Assembly (NCBI RefSeq): GCF_000826655.1
Contig: NZ_JXJO01000001.1
Coordinates: forward strand, 124,001-188,000
DNA: 64,000 nucleotides
Direction: 5' to 3'
Source: Psychroserpens damuponensis
Lineage (GTDB): Bacteria; Bacteroidota; Bacteroidia; Flavobacteriales; Flavobacteriaceae
A program made the position numbers and the translations under genes. The notes under the pieces are model-generated. The model saw nothing but the letters and a program-made list of their open reading frames with translations, was not told the DNA's origin and searched no databases. Positions 1 through 9,639 of this stretch are shown here, one piece after another. The stretch's first letter is position 1, and each line of letters begins with the position of its first letter.

Positions 1-1
1 T

Positions 2-3000
2 GGTGGACTTTGGAAAAGTGAATCTGGAGGTGTAACGTGGTCTCCAATTTTTGATAATGAAGTCACAGCTTCTATTGGAGCTGTAGCTATACAGCAATCA
101 AACCCTAGTGTAATTTGGGTTGGTACAGGAGAAGGAAATCCTAGAAATAGTTTAAATGGTGGTTATGGTATTTTTAAATCTTTAGATGGAGGAAAAAGCT
201 GGACCTCAATGGGATTAGAAAATACGAGACATATACATCGTGTGATTATTGATCCAACAAATCCAGATGTCGTGTATGTTGGTGCCATCGGTTCACCTTG
301 GGGAGAACATCCAGAACGTGGCGTTTTTAAAACTACAGATGGTGGTAAAACATGGAACAAAATTCTATTTGCTAACAACAAAACAGGAGTTGCAGATTTG
401 GTTATGGATCCAACAAACCCTAATAAACTAATAGCTGCCATGTGGGAACACAAACGTGACCCTTGGTTTTTTAATTCTGGTGGTAAAGGTTCGGGATTAC
501 ATATCACTCATGATGGCGGAAAAACATGGAAAAAAATCACTGATAAAGAAGGTTTTCCAAAAGGAGATCTCGGTCGTATTGGTGTTGCCATAGCTCCAAA
601 CAAACCAAATATCATTTATGCACTAGTTGAAGCTAAAAAAAATGCACTTTATAAAAGTGAAGATGGCGGATTTAAGTGGCACAAAGTAAATGATAAATCT
701 AGTGGTAGAGGTTCTGGTGGTATAGGAAATAGACCTTTTTACTACTCTGAAATTTATGTAGATCCACAAAATGAAAATCGGGTTTACTCAGTATTCACCT
801 ATATTAACGTTTCCGAAGATGGTGGAAAAAACTTCAAACAACTCATGCCAGCTTATGGTGTAGACAATGGTGTACATCCAGATCATCATGCATGGTGGAT
901 CCATCCAAAAAATGGTAATTTCATGATTGATGGTAATGATGGTGGTATGAACATCACTAAAGATGGTGGAAAAACCTGGCGTTTTATTGGCAATCTACCT
1001 GTGGCTCAATTTTATCATATCAATGTAGATAATGAAATCCCATACAATGTGTATGGTGGTATGCAAGATAATGGTTCTTGGAGAGGTCCTGCTTATGTTT
1101 GGAGAACTCAGGGTATTCGCAATAGTTATTGGCAAGAAATTAGTTTTGGAGATGGTTTTGATGTCGTGCCAGATAAAGATGATTCTCGTTACGGTTGGAC
1201 CATGAGCCAACAAGGGTATGTAAGTAGATACGATTGGCAAACGGGAAATAATTTCTCTGTAAAACCAACACATCCAGACCCTGAAGTTGAACTCCGGTTT
1301 AATTGGAACTCTGCAATTAATATAGATCCTTTTGATAATAATACGTTGTACTTCGGAAGTCAATTTGTACATAAATCTACAGACAAAGGAGACACATGGA
1401 CGGTGATTTCACCCGATCTAACAACCAACGATCCTGAAAAACAGAAACAATCTGAAAGTGGTGGCCTTACTATGGATGCTACTGGAGCCGAAAATCACAC
1501 CACTATTTTAGTGATTGAACCTTCTCCATTAGAAAAAGATATGCTTTGGGTAGGAACAGATGATGGTAAAGTACATTACACCTTAAATGGAGGAAATTCG
1601 TGGACAGATATCACAAAAGGTCTTAAAGATTTACCTGCTGGAAGCTGGATAACTCAAATTAAAGCCTCCAACAAAAATAAAGGAGAAGCTCTATTAGTGG
1701 CTAATGATTATAGACGATTTAACTACACACCTTACGCTTACCGAACTACTAACTACGGAAAAACATGGACGAGAATTGTTGATGCTAATGATGTAGAAAG
1801 CTACACCCTGTCTATAATTGAAGACCCTATTGAGAAAAACTTATTGTTTTTAGGTACAGATGACGGACTTTATTTGTCTTTCAACGCAGGAAACAAATGG
1901 ACAAAATGGACTAACGGTTTCCCTACAGTTTCGGTAAAAGATATGGTGATTCATCCTAGAGAACACGATTTAATTATTGGTACGTTTGGTCGTGCAGCTT
2001 GGGTTCTAGATGATATTAGTCCGTTGCGAGCTCTAGCTAAAAACAAACAAATATTAAATCAGAAACTAGAATTATTTGAACCTCCTACGGCTTATCAAGC
2101 TGCTTACCAACAACCTACCGGAAGCCGTTTTGGTGCTGACGCCACATATCATGGTGAGAATCGTGGTTATGGAGCAAGACTTAGTTATTTTGTAAAAATT
2201 GATGCTTCGGAAAATTCAACTAAAGACAAAAAGGACGTTGACAAGGATATTTCCGAAGATAAAAAAGAAACCCAAGAAACTAAAGTTAAATGGGATTCTA
2301 TACATCTTAAAATTTATGATGGTGAACGTTTAATTAGAACATTAAAACAAAAAGCTCCAGACTCTACAGGTGTTTATAAATGGACGTGGTATATGGATGA
2401 AGCAGGTGTTGATTACCCGTCAAAACGCATTAGAAAACGAACTAGCGAACGTGGTGGTGTTACTGTTAAACCAGGAAATTACAGGCTCAAAATGACCTTT
2501 GGTGACCAAACATCTGAAGGGATGATCACCGTAAAATCAGATCCAAGGATAAATACATCGATGACAAATATTAATCAGGTTTACGACGCTTCTAAACAAT
2601 TAGAAGGTATGCAACAAACTGCTGCAGACGCAGTAAAACAACTTATTGAAAGCAAAACAATTGCAAAAGATTATCAATCTACACTAAGCAAATTAGACAA
2701 GAAAAAATATAAAGACGACATAAAAGCTTCAAAAGAAATTATAAAAACCATGGATAGTATCGTTGATAAATTTTTAGGAAAAGAAGATAAACGTCAAGGC
2801 ATTACAAGAAATCCTGAAGTCACAATTATGCAACGTTTAGGGCAAGCTCGACAATATGTTAGCTCAAGACAAAATGGAATTACAACCACAGAGACGACAC
2901 TAATAGAGAATGCAAAAAACGCTTTAAATACAGTTTTAACTGAAGTAAATACGTTTTTCAATGACCAATGGAAACCTTATCAATCTAAAATGGAACAGGT

Positions 3001-3046
3001 TAAAACCAATCCGTTTAAAGACATAAAGACTTTTAAATTAGATTAA
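2..3046 (+). CDS. BNR/VPS10-type beta-propeller exported protein (5' truncated)
   Basis: The frame is already open at nt 2 and runs to the TAA at 3044-3046, giving at least 1,014 residues; the true start and any signal peptide lie outside the window. Asp-box (BNR) motifs recur through the first two thirds, for example TTDGGKTW, THDGGKTW, TKDGGKTW, STDKGDTW and TTNYGKTW, which is the pattern of sortilin/VPS10-like propellers often labelled 'glycosyl hydrolase' in Bacteroidota. I see no sialidase catalytic set, so an enzymatic function should not be assumed. After about residue 790 the protein becomes Lys/Glu-rich and helical, ending in an all-alpha tail. The next gene in the same direction, 22 nt downstream, is an exported S9 peptidase, so the two may be co-transcribed and act in the envelope. 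Confidence 0.85.
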   Translation, partial: GGLWKSESGGVTWSPIFDNEVTASIGAVAIQQSNPSVIWVGTGEGNPRNSLNGGYGIFKSLDGGKSWTSMGLENTRHIHRVIIDPTNPDVVYVGAIGSPWGEHPERGVFKTTDGGKTWNKILFANNKTGVADLVMDPTNPNKLIAAMWEHKRDPWFFNSGGKGSGLHITHDGGKTWKKITDKEGFPKGDLGRIGVAIAPNKPNIIYALVEAKKNALYKSEDGGFKWHKVNDKSSGRGSGGIGNRPFYYSEIYVDPQNENRVYSVFTYINVSEDGGKNFKQLMPAYGVDNGVHPDHHAWWIHPKNGNFMIDGNDGGMNITKDGGKTWRFIGNLPVAQFYHINVDNEIPYNVYGGMQDNGSWRGPAYVWRTQGIRNSYWQEISFGDGFDVVPDKDDSRYGWTMSQQGYVSRYDWQTGNNFSVKPTHPDPEVELRFNWNSAINIDPFDNNTLYFGSQFVHKSTDKGDTWTVISPDLTTNDPEKQKQSESGGLTMDATGAENHTTILVIEPSPLEKDMLWVGTDDGKVHYTLNGGNSWTDITKGLKDLPAGSWITQIKASNKNKGEALLVANDYRRFNYTPYAYRTTNYGKTWTRIVDANDVESYTLSIIEDPIEKNLLFLGTDDGLYLSFNAGNKWTKWTNGFPTVSVKDMVIHPREHDLIIGTFGRAAWVLDDISPLRALAKNKQILNQKLELFEPPTAYQAAYQQPTGSRFGADATYHGENRGYGARLSYFVKIDASENSTKDKKDVDKDISEDKKETQETKVKWDSIHLKIYDGERLIRTLKQKAPDSTGVYKWTWYMDEAGVDYPSKRIRKRTSERGGVTVKPGNYRLKMTFGDQTSEGMITVKSDPRINTSMTNINQVYDASKQLEGMQQTAADAVKQLIESKTIAKDYQSTLSKLDKKKYKDDIKASKEIIKTMDSIVDKFLGKEDKRQGITRNPEVTIMQRLGQARQYVSSRQNGITTTETTLIENAKNALNTVLTEVNTFFNDQWKPYQSKMEQVKTNPFKDIKTFKLD

Positions 3047-3068
3047 CAACACACAAAAACCAATCATT

Positions 3069-5021
3069 ATGCAAACAAAAATTTTAGGATTATGCTTAGC
3101 GGCTTTGATGTTGTCTTGCAAAGAAGACACTAAAAACGAAGTTGTAGCTAAACGAGAAATCAAGCAGTATACCATTGAACAGTTTATGGATAATGAAGCT
3201 GTTGGAGGCGGCAGTTTTTCAACAGACAATAGTAATTTATTGGTATCTAGTAATAGATCTGGCATTTACAATGTTTACACGATACCAACTAAAGGCGGTG
3301 AAATGACGGCTATTACGAGTTCTGACAGTACATCAATTTTTGCCGAATCTTACTTTCCAAATGATAATAGAATGCTATTAAGCGCAGATGGTAATGGTGA
3401 TGAAATTGACCATATTTTTGTTAGAGAATTAGATGGAACCATTAAAGATATTACTCCTGTGAAAGGCGCTAAAGCTAATTTTTACGGCTGGTCTAAAGAT
3501 GATAAGCATTTATATTTTGGCTCTAATAAACGAGATCCTCGTTATTTTGATGTGTACAAAATGTCTATTGATGATTTTTCTTCGGAAATGATCTATAAAG
3601 ATGAAAGTGGGTTAACATTTTCTGGAATGTCTAACGATGAAAATTATTTTGCGCTTAGTAAATCTTTAAACACAAATGATAGTGATTTATCTATTTACAA
3701 TGTGACCACAAAAGAAACCACGAAAATCAATGACAATCAAAGTGGAAACTCTGCTCAAGATTTTTCGGTAGATAACTCTACCTTTTATTATACCACAGAT
3801 GATGGCGCAGATTTTTCATATCTAATGTCTTATAATTTAGAAACTCAGGAAAAGAAAAAGATTATAGAAAAAATATGGGATGTATCTGGAGCAGGATTTA
3901 CATCAAACGGTAAATATATGGTGGTTTACGTTAATGACGATGGCAAAAATGCTATTGATGTGTTAGATACAAAAACAATGAAACCTATTGATTTACCAGA
4001 TTTTGGTGATAAAAGTATTACGAGTGTTGGATTTAGTGATGATGAAAAATGGATGCGAATGTATGTAGGTGGATCAAATGCGCCTTCAGATTTATACACT
4101 TATAATTTTGAAACAAAAACACAACATAAACTCACTAATGTGTTAAATGATGACATTAATCCTGATGATTTGGTAACTGCAAAAGTGATACGTTACAAAT
4201 CGTTTGATGGCACAGTAATTCCGGCAATATACTATTTACCTCATCAAGCTTCCGAAGAAAACAAAGTTCCGGCAATGGTTTGGGTTCATGGAGGACCTGG
4301 AGGACAAACTCGTCAAGGATTTAATTCGCTTATCCAATACATGGTTAACCATGGTTACGCAGTTTTAGCGGTAAATAATCGTGGTAGTAGTGGCTACGGA
4401 AAGACGTTTTATCAAATGGATGACCTCAACCATGGAGAGAAAGATTTGCAAGACTGCGTAGAGGGTAAAAATTGGTTAACAAGACAATCTGAAATTGATG
4501 GTGACAAAATAGGCATTATTGGAGGTTCATATGGTGGCTATATGACTATGGCAGCTTTAACGTATACACCAGAAGAATTTGATGTAGGTGTTAACCTGTT
4601 TGGTGTTACCAATTGGATGCGTACTTTAAAAAGTATACCTCCTTATTGGGAATCGATGAGAGAGTCGCTTTACTTAGAATTGGGTGATCCATTTACGGCA
4701 GATTCTGTTAGACTGAAACGTATTTCTCCATTATTTCATACTGAAAAAGTAACCAAACCTTTAATAGTTTTACAAGGTGCACAAGACCCAAGAGTATTGC
4801 AAGTAGAAAGCGATGAGATTGTTGCTGGTGTTAGAAAAAATGGTGTACCTGTAGAATACGTTTTATTTGAAGATGAAGGTCATGGCTTTGTAAAAAAAGA
4901 AAACCAAATAGAATCATATAGTAGAATTTTAAATTTTTTAGATACACATCTTAAAAATGGAGATGTTTCAATTGATGGAGCAACTGAAACTACTGAGATA
5001 GAAATAGAAGAAACAAATTAA
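3069..5021 (+). CDS. S9 family (prolyl oligopeptidase-type) lipoprotein peptidase
   Basis: 650 residues. The N-terminus MQTKILGLCLAALMLSC is a lipoprotein signal with lipobox cysteine at position 17, so the enzyme is probably anchored in the periplasm or at the outer membrane. Residues about 30-370 have the repeating strand pattern of a PD40/WD40-like propeller with DDG and SxDxK turns. The C-terminal alpha/beta-hydrolase domain carries the catalytic nucleophile in GGSYGGYM (Ser487), the acid in GAQDPRV (Asp573) and the histidine in DEGHGF (His605), so the complete triad is present. The family cleaves peptides, often after proline or as a dipeptidyl or acylaminoacyl peptidase; exact specificity cannot be read here. 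A strong terminator follows 20 nt after the stop. Confidence 0.93.
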   Translation: MQTKILGLCLAALMLSCKEDTKNEVVAKREIKQYTIEQFMDNEAVGGGSFSTDNSNLLVSSNRSGIYNVYTIPTKGGEMTAITSSDSTSIFAESYFPNDNRMLLSADGNGDEIDHIFVRELDGTIKDITPVKGAKANFYGWSKDDKHLYFGSNKRDPRYFDVYKMSIDDFSSEMIYKDESGLTFSGMSNDENYFALSKSLNTNDSDLSIYNVTTKETTKINDNQSGNSAQDFSVDNSTFYYTTDDGADFSYLMSYNLETQEKKKIIEKIWDVSGAGFTSNGKYMVVYVNDDGKNAIDVLDTKTMKPIDLPDFGDKSITSVGFSDDEKWMRMYVGGSNAPSDLYTYNFETKTQHKLTNVLNDDINPDDLVTAKVIRYKSFDGTVIPAIYYLPHQASEENKVPAMVWVHGGPGGQTRQGFNSLIQYMVNHGYAVLAVNNRGSSGYGKTFYQMDDLNHGEKDLQDCVEGKNWLTRQSEIDGDKIGIIGGSYGGYMTMAALTYTPEEFDVGVNLFGVTNWMRTLKSIPPYWESMRESLYLELGDPFTADSVRLKRISPLFHTEKVTKPLIVLQGAQDPRVLQVESDEIVAGVRKNGVPVEYVLFEDEGHGFVKKENQIESYSRILNFLDTHLKNGDVSIDGATETTEIEIEETN

Positions 5022-5044
5022 TAGTTTACTTACTAAAATTACAC

Positions 5045-5077
5045 AAAAAAGCTTGAGTAATTTACTCAAGCTTTTTT
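5045..5077. terminator. Bidirectional intrinsic terminator
   Basis: A perfect inverted repeat GCTTGAGTAA / TTACTCAAGC (5051-5060 and 5062-5071) is flanked by six A on the left and six T on the right. It lies between the convergent S9 peptidase and universal stress protein genes, so it can end transcription from both sides. Confidence 0.9.
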
Positions 5078-5109
5078 GATTTTAGCAAATTTTTAATTAG
5101 GTACTAAAA

Positions 5110-5931
5110 TTATATTTTAAATGTCATAACAGGCAATGTGGCATGATTAGCTATATCTTCAGATACGCTACCTGAGAAGAAATGAGCTAAACCTTTACGA
5201 CCATGTGTTGGCACAGCTATTAAATCTGCTCCTAAAAGATTAGAAGCGTTTAATATCCCTTTTTCAACAGTATAGTCTGCTGTGTAATGCACATCATTAA
5301 TCTTATCTAGGTTACCATCTGCTGTTTTAAGGAAATCGGCTACAGTATTTTCAATTTCCGTAGAGCTTTTAAAACCTTCACCAGGCACATTTACATGAAT
5401 TAATTTTAAGTTACTAAATAAATTACGAGCTTTTATGTATGGCTCAATCATTTCTTTAGAAAAATCTGAAGCAAAGGTTACGGTCTCAAACTCCAATTTA
5501 GATGGCTTTTGTTTTACTACAAGCACTGGAATCTCTGAGTATCTTACAACTTTCTCTGTGTTAGAGCCTACAAAAATTTCTGATAATCCGCTAGCACCAT
5601 GTGATCCCATAACAATCATATCTGCGCCATGATCTTGTGCGACTTCAGCAACTTCACTAAACACTTTAAAATGCTTAACAATTGGTGTGACACTAATATC
5701 TTTAAGATAGTCTTTATCCAAATACGCATCAAACTTTTGCTCTGCCATTTTTAAGAAGAACACCATTTGTTGGTTTTGATCATCACTAGAATTAATTAAA
5801 CTGCCTTTATCGAGTTCTAGCATATGTAAAACTAGAAGTTCTGCATTATTTCGCTTAGCTAATATTGCAGCTGTTTCAAGCGCAAATTCTGAGTATTCTG
5901 AAAAATCTATTGGTACAATTATTTTATTCAT
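5110..5931 (-). CDS. Tandem-domain universal stress protein
   Basis: 273 residues from the ATG at 5929-5931; an in-frame ATG 12 codons further upstream would add a Lys/Ile-rich tail not expected in the family, so the start giving MNKIIVPIDFSEYSE is preferred. Two UspA domains are fused. Each keeps the ATP-binding-type signature: GSHGASGLSEIFVGSN in the first half, and THGRKGLAHFFSGSVS near the C-terminus. The core VPIDFSEYSE strand is the usual first strand. The protein is cytosolic and the family acts in survival under stress or oxygen limitation. It lies 51 nt downstream of hemN in the same direction, which suggests the two are expressed together under low oxygen (inference). Confidence 0.9.
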   Translation of the reverse strand: MNKIIVPIDFSEYSEFALETAAILAKRNNAELLVLHMLELDKGSLINSSDDQNQQMVFFLKMAEQKFDAYLDKDYLKDISVTPIVKHFKVFSEVAEVAQDHGADMIVMGSHGASGLSEIFVGSNTEKVVRYSEIPVLVVKQKPSKLEFETVTFASDFSKEMIEPYIKARNLFSNLKLIHVNVPGEGFKSSTEIENTVADFLKTADGNLDKINDVHYTADYTVEKGILNASNLLGADLIAVPTHGRKGLAHFFSGSVSEDIANHATLPVMTFKI

Positions 5932-5982
5932 AATAACTATTTTTATGTATTTTAGTTTCGTATTCAAATATATAACATTGAC

Positions 5983-7347
5983 TTAAATTGTCATTGAAAA
6001 TAATCTTGTTTCGGGTTGTTTTCTTTGAAGTAGAACATCAAATGCCATACTAACATTGCGCACAAAAGGTTGACCTTTTGTAGTTATCTTTATGCCGTCA
6101 TTTTCAAAGGTTATTAAACCATCTAACTCCATCTCTTTAAGCTTAATAACAACATCCTCAAGGTCATCTATATAAAGTGAATCATTTGCCCAACTAGTTT
6201 CAAATTGACACATTAAATTTAAAATATGCTGTCGTATGATTAGGTCTTCGGTATTTAATATGTGACCTCTATAAACTGGAATTATTTGTTGATCTACTAA
6301 ATGATAATAGTCTTCAATACCCTTTACATTTTGAGAAAAACCATACCAACTATCACTAATTGATGACACACCTAAACCAATCATAGCTTGAGTTTTTGAA
6401 GCCGTATAACCCATAAAATTACGATGTAAGGATTTTGATAACATGGCTTTATATAACGTATCTGATTTTAAAGCAAAATGATCCATGCCTACTTCATGAT
6501 ATCCTGCTTGGCTTAGTAACTTTTTACCTAATTCGTATTGTACTCGTTTTGATTCTCCCGATGGTAAATTGTTTTCATCGTAACCGCGTTGTCCATTACC
6601 TTTAAGCCATGGCACATGAGCATAACTATAAAAAGCAATGCGATCTGGCATTAACGCTTTAGTTAACTCTATCGTTTTAGCTACATGATCTTCGGTTTGA
6701 AATGGTAATCCGAAAATAATATCATGACCTACAGACGTATAACCAATCTCTCTAGCCATTAACGTGGCTTGCTTTACGTTTTCAAACGGTTGAATACGAT
6801 GAATTGCTTTTTGAACACTTTCATTATAATCTTGAACGCCAAAACTCACGCGAGAAAACCCTAAATTAAAAAGAGTTTGCAAATGCTCTCGTGTAGTGTT
6901 GTTAGGATGGCCTTCAAAACTAAACTCATAATCATCTGCTAGATTAGCTGTTTTTAAAATGCCTTTAATGAGTAGTTCTAAATGTTCCGAAGAAAAAAAA
7001 GTAGGCGTACCACCTCCAATGTGTAGCTCTTTAATTTTGGGTCTTCCTGGTAGCAGCTCGCAATACAAACTCCACTCTTTTAATACTGCATTTATGTATG
7101 GTTTTTCAACATCATGTCGTTTTGTGATGCGCTTATTGCAACCACAAAACGTACATAAACTCTCACAAAATGGTAAATGAATATAAAGGCTTAGACCTTC
7201 ACTCTCATTACTTTCATTAAATGATTGTATTAAAGATTCTTTCCATTTTTTCAATGAAAACGACGCATTATCCCAATATGGAACAGTAGGATAACTTGTA
7301 TAACGTGGACCTGCCACATTATACTTACTGACTAAAGAATTGCACAT
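5983..7347 (-). CDS. hemN: Oxygen-independent coproporphyrinogen III oxidase
   Basis: 454 residues, the full length of the family. The radical-SAM iron-sulfur motif is at residues 61-70 (CESLCTFCGC, i.e. CX3CX2CXC), the GGGTPTFF loop follows at about residue 112, and a HemN C-terminal domain is present. The enzyme decarboxylates coproporphyrinogen III to protoporphyrinogen IX without oxygen, for heme synthesis in the cytoplasm. The N-terminal motif VAGPRYTSYPT matches true HemN rather than the HemW-like paralogues, which lack it. A TGA-N6-TCA palindrome 46-63 nt upstream has the spacing of Crp/Fnr-family operators, as expected for a gene needed under anoxia. The universal stress protein gene lies downstream. 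Confidence 0.94.
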   Translation of the reverse strand: MCNSLVSKYNVAGPRYTSYPTVPYWDNASFSLKKWKESLIQSFNESNESEGLSLYIHLPFCESLCTFCGCNKRITKRHDVEKPYINAVLKEWSLYCELLPGRPKIKELHIGGGTPTFFSSEHLELLIKGILKTANLADDYEFSFEGHPNNTTREHLQTLFNLGFSRVSFGVQDYNESVQKAIHRIQPFENVKQATLMAREIGYTSVGHDIIFGLPFQTEDHVAKTIELTKALMPDRIAFYSYAHVPWLKGNGQRGYDENNLPSGESKRVQYELGKKLLSQAGYHEVGMDHFALKSDTLYKAMLSKSLHRNFMGYTASKTQAMIGLGVSSISDSWYGFSQNVKGIEDYYHLVDQQIIPVYRGHILNTEDLIIRQHILNLMCQFETSWANDSLYIDDLEDVVIKLKEMELDGLITFENDGIKITTKGQPFVRNVSMAFDVLLQRKQPETRLFSMTI

Positions 7348-7392
7348 ACCTAAACAATTTAGTTCAAAAGTACTGGTAATAATTATTATATA

Positions 7393-7410
7393 ATATGACT
7401 TTTATCATAT
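7393..7410. promoter_or_regulatory. Candidate Crp/Fnr-family operator upstream of hemN
   Basis: ATATGA-CTTTTA-TCATAT is a perfect 6-6-6 inverted repeat with the TGA-N6-TCA geometry of Crp/Fnr boxes (consensus TTGA-N6-TCAA). It starts 46 nt upstream of the hemN start codon. Its role is inferred from the known oxygen control of hemN in other bacteria; no regulator gene is in the window. Confidence 0.5.
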
Positions 7411-7478
7411 CCTGAAAGACCTTTGGTTTTATTTTTCTCATTAGTTAAAAACACTGCTCATTGTTATCTATTTAAGAG

Positions 7479-7509
7479 ATAATTGATTAACAAATAAATA
7501 ATTGATTAA
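7479..7509. repeat. Direct repeat ATAATTGATTAA upstream of sodC
   Basis: The 12-mer ATAATTGATTAA occurs at 7479-7490 and again at 7498-7509, 19 nt start to start, about 60-90 nt upstream of the superoxide dismutase start. The spacing is close to two helical turns, so it may be a tandem regulator site; the sequence is AT-rich and chance is possible. Confidence 0.35.
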
Positions 7510-7569
7510 TTTTCTTACGATTTAAATAATGAGTATCTTTCAACAGAAATAACACTTAAAATCAATACA

Positions 7570-8199
7570 ATGAAAAAATCAATATTATACATTTCGATAT
7601 TAGCCTTAGGCTTGAGTACAGCTTGTAAATCTGACAAAAAGGAAGTTCCTAATGAGGTAGAAACTACTGCAACCGATACTAAAATTGAGGAAAAAACAAC
7701 AGATAATACAACTATTAACAAGGAAAGACCTGCTTATTTTAATGACTCTAAAAAAATAACAATGACTTTAGATCCTAAAAGCAATAGTGGTGTTAAAGGT
7801 AATGTTGTTTTTAAACAGGAAAAAGGTGTCGTTAGTATGATTGCTGTATTAAATGGCTTGACTGAAGGTGAACATGCTATTCACATTCATGAAAAGGCTG
7901 ATTGCTCATCAGATGATGGTAAATCTACAGGAGGTCACTGGAACCCAACTGCTGAACCACATGGAAAATGGGGAGATACTGCAGGATATCATAAGGGAGA
8001 TATTGGTAATTTAACGGCAAATGCTAATGGACAAGCAACAATTTCTAAAACTACAGACGAATGGTGTATTGGTTGTGGTGATGAAACTAAAGATATTTTA
8101 GGGAAAGCTATTATCGTACATCAAGGTGTAGATGATTTTAAATCTCAACCTTCTGGCGCTGCTGGTAGCCGTATAAGTTGCGGTGGAATTATTCAATAA
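7570..8199 (+). CDS. sodC: Cu/Zn superoxide dismutase, lipoprotein
   Basis: 209 residues. The signal MKKSILYISILALGLSTAC has its lipobox cysteine at residue 19, followed by a Thr/Lys/Glu-rich linker to about residue 52, so the enzyme is tethered in the periplasm or outer membrane. All metal ligands are present: His105 and His107 (HIHEKADC), bridging His123 (GGHWNP), His131, His141 and Asp144 (HKGD), and His184 (IVHQG). The structural disulfide pair is Cys112 and Cys204 and the substrate-guiding arginine is Arg201 (GSRISCGG). An additional CIGC pair at residues 166-169 sits in the loop before the last copper ligand. The protein dismutes superoxide generated outside the cytoplasm. Confidence 0.94.
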   Translation: MKKSILYISILALGLSTACKSDKKEVPNEVETTATDTKIEEKTTDNTTINKERPAYFNDSKKITMTLDPKSNSGVKGNVVFKQEKGVVSMIAVLNGLTEGEHAIHIHEKADCSSDDGKSTGGHWNPTAEPHGKWGDTAGYHKGDIGNLTANANGQATISKTTDEWCIGCGDETKDILGKAIIVHQGVDDFKSQPSGAAGSRISCGGIIQ

Positions 8200-8228
8200 A
8201 GCGCAGTATTTCTTTAATAACAGCATCG

Positions 8229-8250
8229 TATAGGTTTAAAACAACCTATA
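8229..8250. promoter_or_regulatory. Inverted repeat between sodC and the sigma factor gene
   Basis: TATAGGTT-TAAAAC-AACCTATA is a perfect 8-6-8 inverted repeat, 30 nt after the sodC stop and 31 nt before the sigma factor start. It is followed only by a weakly T-rich stretch, so it could be a poor terminator for sodC or an operator for the sigma factor gene. Confidence 0.45.
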
Positions 8251-8280
8251 TTAGGGTTTAATTATCCAAAAATCAAACCA

Positions 8281-8811
8281 ATGGAATTAGATATATTAGT
8301 TGCCAACTTTCAAAAGAAAGATGAAAAGGCTTTCGAAAAACTTTACAATATGTATAGTGACAGCATGCATGGTGTTATTTATAATATTGTAAGAGATCAT
8401 ACTATTGCTGAAGAAGTGATGCAAGATGTATTTATAAAAGCTTGGCATAAAGCAGATACTTATAATTCTAGTAAAGGACGATTTTTTACGTGGATTTTAA
8501 ATATTGCACGAAATGCAGCTATAGACAAAACACGATCTAAAGCCTATAAAAACTCGAACAAAAACCTAAATGCTGAATTTTTCGTAGATATTTTAGAAAC
8601 TAGTGAAAATCTTAACGATAAAATGGATGCCATAGGAATTGGCAAATATGTTAAGGCATTAGGTGAAAAATGTAAAAAAATAATAGAATATTTATATTTT
8701 AAAGGGTTTACTCAAAAAGAAACTTCAGAAGAATTAGATATTCCGTTAGGAACAATAAAAACAAGAAATAGAAATTGCATCAAAGATTTGAGAGCAATGG
8801 TAATAGAATAA
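8281..8811 (+). CDS. ECF (group 4) RNA polymerase sigma factor
   Basis: 176 residues. Region 2 (about residues 10-85) contains the core-binding and -10 recognition helices, with ARNAAIDKTRSK at the end of region 2.4. Region 4 (about 120-172) ends in the helix-turn-helix GFTQKETSEELDIPLGTIKTR that contacts the -35 element. The gene is separated from the anti-sigma gene by a single base, so the two are translationally coupled and the pair forms a regulatory unit in which the membrane protein holds the sigma factor inactive. The target genes cannot be deduced from the sequence of the factor. Confidence 0.92.
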   Translation: MELDILVANFQKKDEKAFEKLYNMYSDSMHGVIYNIVRDHTIAEEVMQDVFIKAWHKADTYNSSKGRFFTWILNIARNAAIDKTRSKAYKNSNKNLNAEFFVDILETSENLNDKMDAIGIGKYVKALGEKCKKIIEYLYFKGFTQKETSEELDIPLGTIKTRNRNCIKDLRAMVIE

Positions 8812-8812
8812 G

Positions 8813-9616
8813 ATGGATATACAAGCATATATAGATTCAGGAGTACTCGAGCTTTTTGTTGCTGGTCAATTATCAGACCAAGAAAACAAGGAGGTTCAAG
8901 AACACATGCTTAAGCATCCAGAAGTTTTACAAGAAGTATTAGAGATTGAATCTGCAATTATAAAATTATCATCTGCAATGTCTCCAGGTGAAAATAAACA
9001 CTTATTACAACTTATTAAAGATAAATTACAACTAGGAGGACAAGATGTTAAAGTGGTTTCAATTGAAAAAGCGAAATATAACTGGTTAACGTATACAGGT
9101 TGGGCTGCAGCTCTTATAGTTGGAGCAGGCTTATTATGGACTATGAACCAAAACCAGCAATTAGAAGTTCAAGTCTCTGATGCTGAAATAGAAAAAGCTT
9201 ATTTAGAGGTTCAAATTGAGGAAGCTAAAACAGACTTAGCAGTTAAAGAAAACCTGTTGAATGTACTTAGAGATAGAGAAATTATCTCTGTACCTCTAGG
9301 TGGACAAGGCGATTTTGCTAATAGTTATGCTAAAGTGTATTGGAATAAATCTGACAATAGTATTTATCTAGATGCCCAAGGTTTACCAGATGCTCCAGAA
9401 GGTAAAGTTTGGCAAGTATGGTCATTAACTTTAAACCCGTTAACACCTACAAGTTTAGGTACTATTGACAATTTTAATGATGATGACAACAAAATTTTTA
9501 ATATAGCTAACGCTAATGAAAGTCAAGCCTTTGGTATTACTTTAGAGCCAGCAGGCGGAAGTGAAACACCAACTATGGAGCAACTACACACTTTAGGTGT
9601 CGTCTCACAACCTTAA
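8813..9616 (+). CDS. Membrane anti-sigma factor (RskA family)
   Basis: 267 residues. The N-terminal cytoplasmic part (1-88) contains the AGQLSDQENKEVQEHM helix typical of anti-sigma domains and lacks the zinc-binding HXXXCXXC set. One transmembrane helix spans about 91-111. A coiled coil (about 112-152, QLEVQVSDAEIEKAYLEV) leads to an extracytoplasmic RskA domain from about 155, with GKVWQVWSL and the terminal PTMEQLHTLG as recognisable elements. By family knowledge it sequesters the cognate ECF factor and releases it after proteolysis. It starts one base after the sigma factor stop codon. Confidence 0.88.
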   Translation: MDIQAYIDSGVLELFVAGQLSDQENKEVQEHMLKHPEVLQEVLEIESAIIKLSSAMSPGENKHLLQLIKDKLQLGGQDVKVVSIEKAKYNWLTYTGWAAALIVGAGLLWTMNQNQQLEVQVSDAEIEKAYLEVQIEEAKTDLAVKENLLNVLRDREIISVPLGGQGDFANSYAKVYWNKSDNSIYLDAQGLPDAPEGKVWQVWSLTLNPLTPTSLGTIDNFNDDDNKIFNIANANESQAFGITLEPAGGSETPTMEQLHTLGVVSQP

Positions 9617-9639
9617 ACATTTTAATTTTTTTTATACTG

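Noticed and set aside
995-1372. Open frame on the strand opposite the beta-propeller gene
   Set aside because: No protein-like motifs; it is the mirror of a gene with strong repeats. Similar opposite-strand frames elsewhere were dismissed for the same reason.
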